DNA of 64,000 bases from Verrucomicrobiaceae bacterium. Lineage in GTDB: Bacteria; Verrucomicrobiota; Verrucomicrobiia; Verrucomicrobiales; Verrucomicrobiaceae. Below the pieces are notes generated by a model. That model saw only the letters and a program-made list of their open reading frames with translations. It was not told the DNA's origin and made no database searches. Below are positions 25,479 through 34,511 of this stretch, one piece after another. The position numbers and the translations under genes were made by a program. The stretch spans positions 1,240,001-1,304,000 of the forward strand of contig JACKQF010000001.1 in NCBI GenBank assembly GCA_024232965.1. Reading direction: 5' to 3'. The first letter of the stretch is position 1; each line of letters opens with the position of its first letter.

Positions 25479-26149
25479 GCAACGCGAAATTCTGCCCTCA
25501 ATGCGGCGCTGCACGCGTCGCCAAGGCCCGCTTTTGCGCTGAATGCGGTGCAGCTTTTGGGGAAGAAGTCCCTTCAGGTAAGCGAACTTCACGGCGTAGC
25601 GCCGGACCTCGGGTAGCCTCCCAACCACCGCCGATTCCTCAGCCTGTTCTCGCCAACACGTGGCAGGTCGCCGTGGGCAATGCCTTGCCGGATGCGCGGC
25701 GTTTGTTTGATATTCCCGCCACAAGGAAACCCCGAACCGTCCGCTCAAGCACCCAGGAATCCGCCGCTGCACCCACAGCAAGAGGGAAGTCACTGTGGGG
25801 CAGCACCCTGTGGATGGCGCTCACGCAAGGGGCTGATATGGTGACGCGAGAGCTGCAAAGCAGCGCCCCCAACGATCCCAATTTGTCACTGCGTCTCATG
25901 CTAGCCTCAGCCGTGGCCGTCTTTGGCATCACTCTGACATCGATGCCCAGACTGCGCTCCGTGCTGGTACGGCTCGGCACAGTCGGCATGGCCGTCCTGC
26001 AAGGGCAGGGGGTCTGGCCCGTCCTCAAACAAGCTATGCTGGATCCCTCGATCCTCAGCAGCTTCGCCCCAAATCTAGCCGCCCAAGCCGCAGGCATGAT
26101 GGCGCTGCTCAAGCTCTTCAAGTCGGCGTCTGGGAAATCTGTGGCGTGA
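25475..26149 (+). CDS. Zinc-ribbon protein with hydrophobic C-terminal half
   Basis: This 224-residue protein starts with a zinc ribbon (CPQCGAARVAKARFCAECG, residues 6-24). A basic Pro-rich linker follows, then a C-terminal half with hydrophobic stretches (LMLASAVAVFGITLTSM; FAPNLAAQAAGMMALLKLF) that may be membrane-associated. It is translationally coupled to the previous gene by an ATGA overlap and is the last gene of the cluster. No function is recognised. Confidence 0.6.
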   Translation: MSNAKFCPQCGAARVAKARFCAECGAAFGEEVPSGKRTSRRSAGPRVASQPPPIPQPVLANTWQVAVGNALPDARRLFDIPATRKPRTVRSSTQESAAAPTARGKSLWGSTLWMALTQGADMVTRELQSSAPNDPNLSLRLMLASAVAVFGITLTSMPRLRSVLVRLGTVGMAVLQGQGVWPVLKQAMLDPSILSSFAPNLAAQAAGMMALLKLFKSASGKSVA

Positions 26150-26858
26150 TCTGCTGGCGCGAGAATCCCAAAACGATTGCGTGGTTTGTGACGAGATGAA
26201 CTGGTCTGGACAATTTGGGAATGGCATGGCTGGCGTCCACTAAGCTTCTTGATTTGCGACTCCAGGGGCCGCAGATGGGTTGCGTCGACCTGAAATCCGA
26301 TACTGTATTTGATATTACATACATTGGGCGAAGTTATTGATGGGTCTAATTTAGTTTGGGTTTCTTGACCATTTGGGGCCGACTTGACGGACCTGCGCGC
26401 CGTAGATTGCGCCCGGAGCCATCTCGCTTGGTGATTTCCCGCAGGTTCAGAAAACCGTCGGATTTGTTTTCCGACTCATGCAATCGACGGGATCAGAGTA
26501 TCCTCGCAAATCGCGATGGCGTTCGCTTATAACCATGTTTTTGCCTGGTCCCTCGGCCCTTGATTCCGCAGTTTCAGCTGCCCGCTCAATGGACCCGGCC
26601 TGTGCTAAATTCGATGGCTGGGTGCACCTTGGTTGATTTATGGCTGCCCGATCCGTGGCTGGAACTGTGGTCTCGAATTTCTCATTCCTGACCTTTGGCG
26701 CAATTCGAGTGTTCCTTGGATAGCCCTGTCCAGAATGCCGCAATTGACTTGTCCGCCCAAATCGCCGCGGATTTTCGGCTGTGGCGAATCCTTGATTTCT
26801 AGCCAGGGTCCACGAGAAATCGTACAGCCGATTATCAGGCCGATTTTGCTGAGGCTGA
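26150..26858. other. Gene-free stretch between the zinc-ribbon cluster and the helicase gene
   Basis: About 700 bases lie between two converging genes. Open frames here (for example minus 26447-26743) have random-looking composition, no start-site signal and no recognisable motif. A locally AT-rich patch occurs near 26290-26370. I see no tRNA, clear terminator or insertion-sequence end. Several short variants of CTTGATTT/GGTGATTT recur, perhaps the remains of an old repeat. Confidence 0.5.
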
Positions 26859-29800
26859 TCACAGCAAAAGATCCTGGAGATCGGAATCCGTCAGGCCGGC
26901 CATGAGCGGACTGTTTTCGTCGAGCGTGGCCTCGACCAACCCGCGCTTGCTGGCCTGGAGTTTCAGGATGCGCTCTTCGACCGTTCCCTTCATGATCAAG
27001 CGACTGGCTGTAACGACTCGCTGCTGCCCAATTCGGTGGGCACGATCAATGGCCTGAGCTTCGACGGCCGGATTCCACCACGGGTCCAGGAGCAAAACGT
27101 GATCCGCTGCGGTGAGATTTAGACCGTAGCCGCCCGCCTTGAGACTGATCAGGAAGACCGACTTTTTGGGATCGCTCTGGAACAGATTTACCTGGGCCGC
27201 GCGGTCTTGGGTGCTCCCGTCTAGGTAGCAATAGTCGATATTTAAGGCTTCTAAATATTTACTCCCCAGACGTAAAAACTGCACGAATTGACTGAAAATC
27301 AGAGCCTTGCCGCCACTCGCCTGAATCTCCTCCAGTCGTTCACCCAGCACCGACCACTTACCGGACAGATCCTCCTCGCTCAATCCAGCCAAACTGGACT
27401 TCTCCGCCCCGGTTAAGCGCAAATCACAGCAGACCTGACGCAGTCTCAAGAGGACCGTGAACATCGTCATCCTGGCACCGTTCTGCCCAGACCTCTTCTG
27501 ACTGGCTCGGATCTCGTCGCGACCCTCTTCGAGCACCCGTCGGTAAACCTCCCCCTGCCCTTGTGACATCTCGCACCACAACACCTGCTCGATCTTCTCT
27601 GGCAGATCCTTGAGAACTTCACGCTTTGTCCGGCGAAGAAAAAACGGCCTGACCAGGCGTTTCAGTCTTGTGGCGGCATCTTGGCTAGCTGGGGATCCGA
27701 GCCCCGAGTTGATGGGTTGTTCGAATCTCTCTTTAAACTGCGACTGCGTTCCCAGGTAACCCGGCACGGCAAAGTTGAAGATTGACCATAAATCGCGGAC
27801 CCCGTTTTCCACCGGAGTGCCGGTTAGAGCCACCCTGAATTTCGCCCGCAGCGAACAAACTGCCCTGGACACTTCTGTCTCAGGGTTGCGGATAAAGCTG
27901 GCTTCATCGAGCGCTGCGACCCGAAATTCGAGTTTTTGATATGCGGGTAAATCCCTGATAATCAAAGGATACGAAGTAATTACCACGCATCCTGCGGGAA
28001 TAGTCGCCAAGGCGTTTTTGCGGTCCGATCCAGATACCACGACCACGGGAATCTCCGGTGCAAACTTCGCAAACTCTGCCGCCCAGTTCCCCAGCAGCGA
28101 CTTCGGGCACAGCACCAGACTTGGCGAATCCCCCCCTTCCTCCGGATTTCCTGAATAGAGTGCGCGAATCAGAGCGATGGTCTGGATCGTCTTGCCGAGA
28201 CCCATATCATCCCCCAGCACCGCACCCGCATGCCTCATGGCGTGCCTATGTAGCCAGGTGACCCCCAGCAACTGGTATGGGCGCAGAATATCCTTCAGTT
28301 CGGCAATCTTTGACACCACCGTCGAAACCTCTGTTCCCTGTAGATCCTCAAATTTTTCCGCCTTTTCACGCAATTCAGGGGAAAAATAGAAGGCGTGCTC
28401 TGGACGTATCTTGGCACCCGTCGGAGTGAGTTGCAGAGGCACATCACGGAAAGATTCTTCCAATTCCTCGCAGGCTCCGCTGTCCAGGGCGTACTTCTTG
28501 CCGTTGGGACCCGAGACCGACTTCTGCCCCGATCGAATCATTCGGAGGATCTCGTTTCGTCCAATCTTGAATCCATCCGGCGCTTGGTAGCTGAACTCCA
28601 TCGTCAACCAGTCCCGCGACTGACCGCCAGTCGATTCACCACCACCGGATGCAGGTGTGTGTAAAATTGGCGCAACTCTGAGGATTCCCCGGGTCGCCGC
28701 TCGCCAGCGCTCGGTCTCGATGACTTTTCCCCACTCCGCCAGGCGGCGGCGATTTGAGCCCAGGAACTCCCAGACGTTAGGGGCGCCCTTGAGCACCCAT
28801 TTGCCCTGGTCTTCCACGAACGAAATCGCCTTCAAACGACTCAGAACAGCCGATTCCAGTTCTATGTTCCTTGCGTAAAAACTACCAATTGAGGTCTTGT
28901 CTTGTATTGGAAACGGATCTTTTTCTTGATCGGTAAAGATTGTTCCACGGGTAGTGAGCCAGCGATGCCCTTCCCAGCTTGCTCGGACGGTCACTTTCGC
29001 CTCTTGGAGGCTGCCATCCAGCTCAAATTCGAACTCGCACGGAACTGGCAGGACATGGAATCGAGCCAAAATGTCGCCCTCCAGGGTGAGTTGGCAGACA
29101 TTTCCGAGTTCGTTTGAGTGAACGGCGAACCAGAGCAATGGCCTCAGGATGGGCTTGCCTCGGGCGGCTTCGAGTTCGCGGAGAATGGTCGAGAGCGCTG
29201 GCGACGGCATTTCTGCGTGAAAAAGCGTCCCAGAGCTGCCGGCAAACCACCAATTGTCCGCAGATTCGCGTCCTGGGCTGAGGGCGAGTTGGAGCTTGGG
29301 GTCGGCAAACCGCAGCGAAACTGTGTCCGCATTTCCGTGGACGATGATCGGTAACCGTGTGCCTTCGATAACGACCTGCACTTGGCGGTGCTGCCCGGCG
29401 GGCGGGCGACCCATGAAAATCCGCGGGTGATCGGCGATGATTTTGAGGAATTCTGGCAGTTCATTTCCACCCAGGGAGAGTGGCGCAGACTGGGCCGGCA
29501 ATCGCTGACTGGCGAGCCATCCTGCGAGGCGCGACACTTCCTTGCCGCCGGGCTCGGCTTTCAGGAAGACATTCCAGCGGTCCCCTGCCCTCGCGGCCGA
29601 CTGCAATTCCGGGAGAAAGACGCTGAGGGTTGCCGGAGCCTCTTTTTCGGCAATTGCCTGAGGCGCCGATTTGGCGACAGGAATCGGAGCGGAGCGCGGC
29701 GCAGTGGCGGGTGTCGTTTGCAGGGCAGCGATGCCGACGGCGAGTGAATGCTCACAGATCTGACCGCGACCTCGGGAGGTCGGACAGGTACAGAGATTGT

Positions 29801-29987
29801 CTACATCCGACTTCGATCGAATCCGCAGACCACAGGAAAAGCGACTTCGCCCGGAACCTGCGCTGCCTCTGAAAAGGTTTTCCGATGTTTCCGCGACCGT
29901 GACCAATCCGGCTGCGACGAGTCCACGCGCAGCCTTCATGGCTGCCCAGCCACCTATTTCTCCAAGCCATTTCTCCGTAATCTCCAT
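26859..29987 (-). CDS. SNF2-family helicase with SWIM zinc finger
   Basis: This 1042-residue protein is a DNA-translocating ATPase of the SWI2/SNF2 class. The SWIM zinc-binding motif is C66-x-C68-x9-C78-x-H80 near the N-terminus. A large middle region follows, then the two RecA-like lobes: GDDMGLGKTIQT (Walker A, about residue 596), VALDEASFIRN in the DEAx position, ALTGTPVENG, and in the second lobe IFSQFVQFL, FLISLKAGGYGLNLTAAD and QAIDRAHRIGQ. Bacterial proteins of this type are thought to remodel protein-DNA or RNA polymerase complexes; the precise role is not known. It diverges from parA, with 54 bases between starts. Confidence 0.92.
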   Translation of the reverse strand: MEITEKWLGEIGGWAAMKAARGLVAAGLVTVAETSENLFRGSAGSGRSRFSCGLRIRSKSDVDNLCTCPTSRGRGQICEHSLAVGIAALQTTPATAPRSAPIPVAKSAPQAIAEKEAPATLSVFLPELQSAARAGDRWNVFLKAEPGGKEVSRLAGWLASQRLPAQSAPLSLGGNELPEFLKIIADHPRIFMGRPPAGQHRQVQVVIEGTRLPIIVHGNADTVSLRFADPKLQLALSPGRESADNWWFAGSSGTLFHAEMPSPALSTILRELEAARGKPILRPLLWFAVHSNELGNVCQLTLEGDILARFHVLPVPCEFEFELDGSLQEAKVTVRASWEGHRWLTTRGTIFTDQEKDPFPIQDKTSIGSFYARNIELESAVLSRLKAISFVEDQGKWVLKGAPNVWEFLGSNRRRLAEWGKVIETERWRAATRGILRVAPILHTPASGGGESTGGQSRDWLTMEFSYQAPDGFKIGRNEILRMIRSGQKSVSGPNGKKYALDSGACEELEESFRDVPLQLTPTGAKIRPEHAFYFSPELREKAEKFEDLQGTEVSTVVSKIAELKDILRPYQLLGVTWLHRHAMRHAGAVLGDDMGLGKTIQTIALIRALYSGNPEEGGDSPSLVLCPKSLLGNWAAEFAKFAPEIPVVVVSGSDRKNALATIPAGCVVITSYPLIIRDLPAYQKLEFRVAALDEASFIRNPETEVSRAVCSLRAKFRVALTGTPVENGVRDLWSIFNFAVPGYLGTQSQFKERFEQPINSGLGSPASQDAATRLKRLVRPFFLRRTKREVLKDLPEKIEQVLWCEMSQGQGEVYRRVLEEGRDEIRASQKRSGQNGARMTMFTVLLRLRQVCCDLRLTGAEKSSLAGLSEEDLSGKWSVLGERLEEIQASGGKALIFSQFVQFLRLGSKYLEALNIDYCYLDGSTQDRAAQVNLFQSDPKKSVFLISLKAGGYGLNLTAADHVLLLDPWWNPAVEAQAIDRAHRIGQQRVVTASRLIMKGTVEERILKLQASKRGLVEATLDENSPLMAGLTDSDLQDLLL

Positions 29988-30041
29988 TTCTTTCTGGCGT
30001 CAGGCATGGTTTACGTTCAAAGTAATCCGTCAAGGCCTGTT

Positions 30042-30848
30042 ATGCGCGTTATCGCCATCACCAATCAAAAAGGCGGCGTGGGTAAAACCACGACCGCAAT
30101 GAACCTCTCGGCGTGTCTCGCGACACGTGGAGTTCGTGTGCTCCTGATCGATCTGGATCCCCAGGCCAATGCCACCAGCGGGCTGGGGCTTGCGCAGGAA
30201 GACCGTGGGAGTCTTTACCCAGCATTGGTGGAAAATGAGGATCCTCGGCACGCCATTCGCAGCACCCGTACGCCGAATCTTTCCATCATCCGCTCTCATC
30301 AGGAATTGGCGGGCTGCGAAATCGAGCTCGCCCAACGCGGCAACCACCTGTCTCGCCTCCGTGAAGTTCTACAGCCGATCCGGAATTCTGGACAGTTTGA
30401 CTACGCCATCCTCGACTGCCCGCCCTCCCTGGGTGTTCTCATGACTTCGGCGTTGTCCGCTGCTGATGAGTTGTTGGTGCCCATCCAATGCGAGTACTTT
30501 GGTCTTGAGGGGCTCTCCAAAATCGTTCATGTCGTCCAGCAAATCCGTGATTGCGGGGCCAATCCGGGGCTACTGCTGGAAGGCATCGTGATGACGATGT
30601 TTGACTCCCGAGCCAACCTCGGCCAACAGGTCGTCAATGACGTCCGCAATTACTTTGGCGACGTCGTCTACAACGCTGTCATCCCTCGGACGGTCCGTCT
30701 GGGCGAGGCTCCCAGTTTTGGGAAGTCCATTGTCGAGTATGATCCTTCCGGCAAAGGAGCCCAGGCTTACATGGCACTCGCGGACGAGTTCATCGCCAGA
30801 CGCGCTGCCGCGACGGCTGCGTTTGAGGCGACGGTCGGCGCGGCGTAA
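30042..30848 (+). CDS. parA: ParA/Soj-type chromosome partitioning ATPase
   Basis: This is a 268-residue deviant-Walker ATPase. MRVIAITNQKGGVGKTTTAMNL places the KGGVGKTT motif at residues 10-17. LLIDLDPQANATSGLG is the A'-type motif and DYAILDCPPSLGVLM the Walker B. The length and close fit to Soj favour the chromosomal ParA over MinD. It normally works with ParB and parS in origin segregation; parB is not in this window. The ATG at 30042 sits right at the conserved N-terminus; an ATG at 30006 would add 12 residues. Confidence 0.9.
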   Translation: MRVIAITNQKGGVGKTTTAMNLSACLATRGVRVLLIDLDPQANATSGLGLAQEDRGSLYPALVENEDPRHAIRSTRTPNLSIIRSHQELAGCEIELAQRGNHLSRLREVLQPIRNSGQFDYAILDCPPSLGVLMTSALSAADELLVPIQCEYFGLEGLSKIVHVVQQIRDCGANPGLLLEGIVMTMFDSRANLGQQVVNDVRNYFGDVVYNAVIPRTVRLGEAPSFGKSIVEYDPSGKGAQAYMALADEFIARRAAATAAFEATVGAA

Positions 30849-30929
30849 ACAGTGCATTCGTGGGGGAAAAGAGCGAACACCGCCTTGCGGGCGCATGGTT
30901 CCGCGCCATGCTAGCGGCTCTCGATACGA

Positions 30930-31952
30930 ATGGTTACGTCAAAATTCAGAGGCTGCTTCAAATGGGTTCTCCTCGCCGGGCTGGTGCTCGGTCTTGGGGC
31001 ATATCTCGTCGCAGAATCACTGTTTAATGTCGATAGCAACCTCGTTGCCCTGAGCGTCCGTCACGCCACTACGCCTTTGAAGGTCAGGCTCAAGCTGGGC
31101 GGATGGAGGCCACCTGCGGAGGTCTCGCCCGCAGAAATGCAGAATGCGCTGATCGAGCGGCATGCTGAGCCGGGGCTGAAATGGCAAAGCCTTCGAGTTG
31201 TGCGCGACAACGGGCTGCTGGCGAAGGCCGCTCAAGGAATTTTTGGAGCTGAAGTTCACGTCATCACCATTTATCCAGAGTTGTTTGAATTTACGATGAG
31301 CTTCCTGCCGAAGTTCGAGGTGACCACCGCCAAGGAACGCATGGAGAGCGAGGGCTCGTGGTTTGTCATCAACTCAAACTTCCATGAACCCAATGGCAAG
31401 CCTCTCGGCTGGGTCACGCACGAGGGCCAGCAGGTGCACGGCCCCTTCCCGGAGTGGAGCGGCACCTTTTTTGTCAAAGATGGACGCCCTTACTGTGGCC
31501 CGAAATCCCTTCTGGATGAGGTGCCGGGGCCAGTGGAGGAAGGGTGCCAGGTCTATCCATCTGTCATGAAAAACCACACCGTCTTTTCGTATGTGGAACT
31601 ACAGCCGAACCGCTTCTTTGACGGCAAGCGCATCACCTATCGGGGGCTCGCCGGGATGAAACGGGATGGCACCATTATCTTCATCGCATCCGGCGACGGC
31701 GGACTGATGACAGTGATGGAGGTTGCAGAGATCGCTCGCAAACTTGATGTGCAGCACGCCACCCTCCTGGACGGAGGTCGCGCCCTGCAGTACTCGATTC
31801 GAACGGCCGATGGCCCCTGGCATTTTCATGCCTCCAATACCCAAGTGCAGACCAGTTGGGAGGCGCTGGAGAAACAACAGTCGCCTGTTTACATTGCCGT
31901 GCGCAGACGGGCACCGCGCATCATTACAGGCACAGCGCCTCCCAATCCCTGA
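30930..31952 (+). CDS. Phosphodiester glycosidase (NAGPA-like) family protein
   Basis: This 340-residue protein has an N-terminal membrane segment (about residues 13-29), so it acts outside the cytoplasm. The C-terminal two thirds fit the phosphodiester glycosidase/NAGPA family: SWFVINSNFHEPNGKPLGWV, GTFFVKDGRPYC, GMKRDGTIIFIASGDGGLMTVMEVAEIARKL and ATLLDGGRALQYSI. Family members remove sugar-phosphodiester caps, for example exposing mannose-6-phosphate in animals; bacterial substrates are mostly unknown. It lies between parA and rnhB on the same strand. Confidence 0.8.
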   Translation: MVTSKFRGCFKWVLLAGLVLGLGAYLVAESLFNVDSNLVALSVRHATTPLKVRLKLGGWRPPAEVSPAEMQNALIERHAEPGLKWQSLRVVRDNGLLAKAAQGIFGAEVHVITIYPELFEFTMSFLPKFEVTTAKERMESEGSWFVINSNFHEPNGKPLGWVTHEGQQVHGPFPEWSGTFFVKDGRPYCGPKSLLDEVPGPVEEGCQVYPSVMKNHTVFSYVELQPNRFFDGKRITYRGLAGMKRDGTIIFIASGDGGLMTVMEVAEIARKLDVQHATLLDGGRALQYSIRTADGPWHFHASNTQVQTSWEALEKQQSPVYIAVRRRAPRIITGTAPPNP

Positions 31953-31964
31953 CCCAAACGCGCC

Positions 31965-32579
31965 ATGCCATCGATGGACCACGAGAATGCGCTGCGTGCG
32001 CAGGGGCACCGGCGAATCGCCGGAATTGATGAAGCTGGGCGCGGACCACTGGCTGGACCCGTCAGTGCAGCCGCAGTCGTCCTGCCGGTGAAGTATTCTC
32101 ACCCACTCCTCAATGACTCCAAGAAGCTCTCGGAAAAACAGAGAGAAACCTTGTACGACGAGATCACCAACGATGGCTCGATTCAATGGCACTGCGTTTT
32201 CATCGATGCCGAAGAAATCGACCGCATCAATATCCTGCGCGCCACCCACCTTGGAATGGAACGCGCAGCGCTGGGCCTGAAAAAGAAACCCGATGCCGTG
32301 CTCATCGATGGTCGTCCGGTGCGTGGGTTTCCGCTGCCGCAGCTAGCGCTGGTTGGCGGGGACGGACTCAGCTTTTCAATCGCCGCCGCCAGCATTATCG
32401 CCAAGGTCACACGAGATCGCTGGATGCTGGAGATGGCAGCGCAGTATCCTGAATATGGATTTGAGCGACACAAAGGCTACGGTACCAAGCTGCATTTAGC
32501 GGCCCTGCGCCGCCATGGACCCTGCCCCATCCACCGGCAAACGTTTTCTCCGGTGGCGCAAATGGAGCTGGACCTCTAA
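31965..32579 (+). CDS. rnhB: Ribonuclease HII
   Basis: RNase HII cuts the RNA strand of RNA-DNA hybrids and removes misincorporated ribonucleotides. At 204 residues it has the usual length. The metal-binding IAGIDEAGRGPLAGPV puts the first acidic pair at D22-E23, and VLIDGRPV and SIAAASIIAKVTRDRWM are further conserved blocks. It starts 12 bases after the glycosidase gene. ATGs at 31965 and 31974 are both possible starts. Confidence 0.95.
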   Translation: MPSMDHENALRAQGHRRIAGIDEAGRGPLAGPVSAAAVVLPVKYSHPLLNDSKKLSEKQRETLYDEITNDGSIQWHCVFIDAEEIDRINILRATHLGMERAALGLKKKPDAVLIDGRPVRGFPLPQLALVGGDGLSFSIAAASIIAKVTRDRWMLEMAAQYPEYGFERHKGYGTKLHLAALRRHGPCPIHRQTFSPVAQMELDL

Positions 32580-32649
32580 AGGTCGAATCAAAAGAATTCC
32601 CAAGGAATTTCGTTTGAGAAGCCCGCCCAGTTCGCGGACAGTAGCGCGC

Positions 32650-33852
32650 ATGACTGGCTACAAGGAACGCGAACCGGATGACACGACTCCCAAAGGAGAT
32701 CGTCAGCAGGGTTTTCGCCTCCTTTTGACGGGTGCCTGTCTAGTCGTTGTGTTGGCCGGAATGAAGGCGGCAGAGGGGTTCTTCATCCCGTTAGTGTTGG
32801 CTTTTTTTCTCAGCATCTTGAATTACCCCATCATGCGCTGGCTGCGCTCCTATGGGGTGCCAAACTTCCTTGGCATGCTCTTGGTCGTGACAATCAACGT
32901 CGGAGTGCTCGGTCTGGTCATCAATGCTGGCAGCAGTCTCTTGGTGCGTTTTCAGGGAGACATTCCCGACTACGTCCGCCAACTCAAATCATCCGTCGAT
33001 CAGGGGGCGCTCTGGCTGGAGGAACAGGGCGTCAAGGGGGCTGTGGATCAAGTCAATCAGGCACTCAATTGGCAGGAACTCACGCAATACTCGGCAAATT
33101 CCAACTTCGTTCAAGGACTCGCTTCAGTCATGGGCAGCACCGTTGGCACCGTGGCCTCGCTGGTGTCATCGCTCACGCTCGTCTTGATCTTGATGGTCTT
33201 TATCCTGATGGAAGGCGCAGGCACCATGAGCCGATTTATGGCCATCCATCTTGCCGGCGGACCCAATTTTTCTGGGCTCGCGAACTCCGCCTCAGACATC
33301 CAGAAATACCTCGGCATCAAGACCGCCATCAGTGCGGCGACGGGGCTCTTGGCGACACTCTGGTGCATGATCTTTGATCTGCCGTATCCGGTGCTCTGGG
33401 GCTTGGTCGCGTTTGTTTTCAATTTTATCCCCGCTGTGGGTTCCATCGTTGCCGCTCTGCCACCGGTGCTTGTGGCACTGATTCAGTCGGGTCCAGGCAG
33501 TGCCGTCGGGGTGATGATCGGCTATCTCGCCATCAATTTCTCGCTCGGTAATTTCCTGGAGCCAACACTTCTAGGTCGTCGCTTTGGCGTTTCCTCGCTG
33601 GTCATCGTCCTCTCCGTGCTTTTCTGGGGTTGGCTCTGGGGCATCGTCGGCATGTTCCTCGCCGTGCCTTTGACCATGCTCTTGAAGATGATGCTGGATC
33701 ACTCCGAGGAGTTTCGCTGGCTCAGCGTTGCAATGTCCAAGAAAAAGGTCCGCGGTCGCGAGGTGGAACTCGCCGACTTTGATCTCGATACCGAAGAAGG
33801 CGAATTCATCGGTAGCGGTGCGACGACGGAAATCCCTGGGCGCGACTCCTGA
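32650..33852 (+). CDS. AI-2E (TqsA/PerM) family membrane transporter
   Basis: This 400-residue polytopic protein has the family layout. Two or three membrane segments lead (LLLTGACLVVVLAG; GFFIPLVLAFFLSIL; FLGMLLVVTINVGVLGLVI), then a soluble middle with amphipathic helices, then four or more segments including FVFNFIPAVGSIVAALPPVLVAL and FGVSSLVIVLSVLFWGWLWGIVGMFLAVPL. Some members export AI-2, others are Na+/H+ antiporters; no choice is possible here. The ATG at 32650 fits the family N-terminus; longer starts would overlap rnhB. It converges with recO, their stops nearly touching. Confidence 0.85.
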   Translation: MTGYKEREPDDTTPKGDRQQGFRLLLTGACLVVVLAGMKAAEGFFIPLVLAFFLSILNYPIMRWLRSYGVPNFLGMLLVVTINVGVLGLVINAGSSLLVRFQGDIPDYVRQLKSSVDQGALWLEEQGVKGAVDQVNQALNWQELTQYSANSNFVQGLASVMGSTVGTVASLVSSLTLVLILMVFILMEGAGTMSRFMAIHLAGGPNFSGLANSASDIQKYLGIKTAISAATGLLATLWCMIFDLPYPVLWGLVAFVFNFIPAVGSIVAALPPVLVALIQSGPGSAVGVMIGYLAINFSLGNFLEPTLLGRRFGVSSLVIVLSVLFWGWLWGIVGMFLAVPLTMLLKMMLDHSEEFRWLSVAMSKKKVRGREVELADFDLDTEEGEFIGSGATTEIPGRDS

Positions 33853-33853
33853 T

Positions 33854-34402
33854 CTATTGACCGGTCTTGCGGTTGCGAATCCACTCGATGACCTGCTGAC
33901 GCTGCACCGGCAGACGGCGGTGAAAGGCCTGCTCGATGGCGATGGCGCCTCCGCTGGAATGCCCGATGCCCAGTTCGTCTGCTAATCGATTTTCAAAGCG
34001 CTCAATCAGCGCCACGGTGGGATCGTGATCCGCGAGGTAGTCTAGCGCCTTTTTTAGCAGGTCGTAAGTGCCGGGGATGGGCGCATGGGGTTCGACGACC
34101 AACTCGATCACCTTCACCAGATAGGTCGCCGCAAGGACCCGTCCATAGCTGCCACGCAATCCGAGTCGAGGCGTCTGCCAGCGCACCTCTGCCAGGGTGT
34201 GGATCTCTGAACGGCGACTGCGGACAAAGCGCAAATCCACACCAACGAAGAGGTCCAACTGTCCGATGAAAGGCGATTTTGGGCGCAGTGCCCCCTTGGC
34301 GATGGTGCTAAAGAGACCTTCCTCAGGAGAGCACCAGCGCACGATCAGAGTGGACTCCGTGTGTCGAAGTCTGCCGATCAAGATGGCCTCCGTTTTGTCC
34401 AT
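33854..34402 (-). CDS. recO: DNA repair protein RecO
   Basis: The N-terminal OB-fold is typical of RecO: MDKTEAILIGRLRHTESTLIVRWCSPEEGLFSTIAKGALRPKSP, then LDLFVGVDLRFVRSRRSEIHTLAEV. RecO loads RecA onto SSB-coated gaps with RecR. At 182 residues it is shorter than the common 230-250, and there is no zinc-binding cysteine set in the helical C-terminal part. The protein ends right at the stop of the converging permease gene. It diverges from prfB. Confidence 0.8.
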   Translation of the reverse strand: MDKTEAILIGRLRHTESTLIVRWCSPEEGLFSTIAKGALRPKSPFIGQLDLFVGVDLRFVRSRRSEIHTLAEVRWQTPRLGLRGSYGRVLAATYLVKVIELVVEPHAPIPGTYDLLKKALDYLADHDPTVALIERFENRLADELGIGHSSGGAIAIEQAFHRRLPVQRQQVIEWIRNRKTGQ

Positions 34403-34511
34403 GTGCAGGGCGCATCATTGCACAGCCTTGGATCGGCCGCATCTCAGATTCGGGACAAAGACGTGGTAGTGCTTGCTTTCCCCCTGCCCCCCCTCTAAGC
34501 TCAGCGCCCTT

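Noticed and set aside
26447..26743. 98-residue minus-strand frame in the 26.2-26.8 kb gap
   Set aside because: Composition looks random, there is no ribosome-binding site, and no motif is recognisable.
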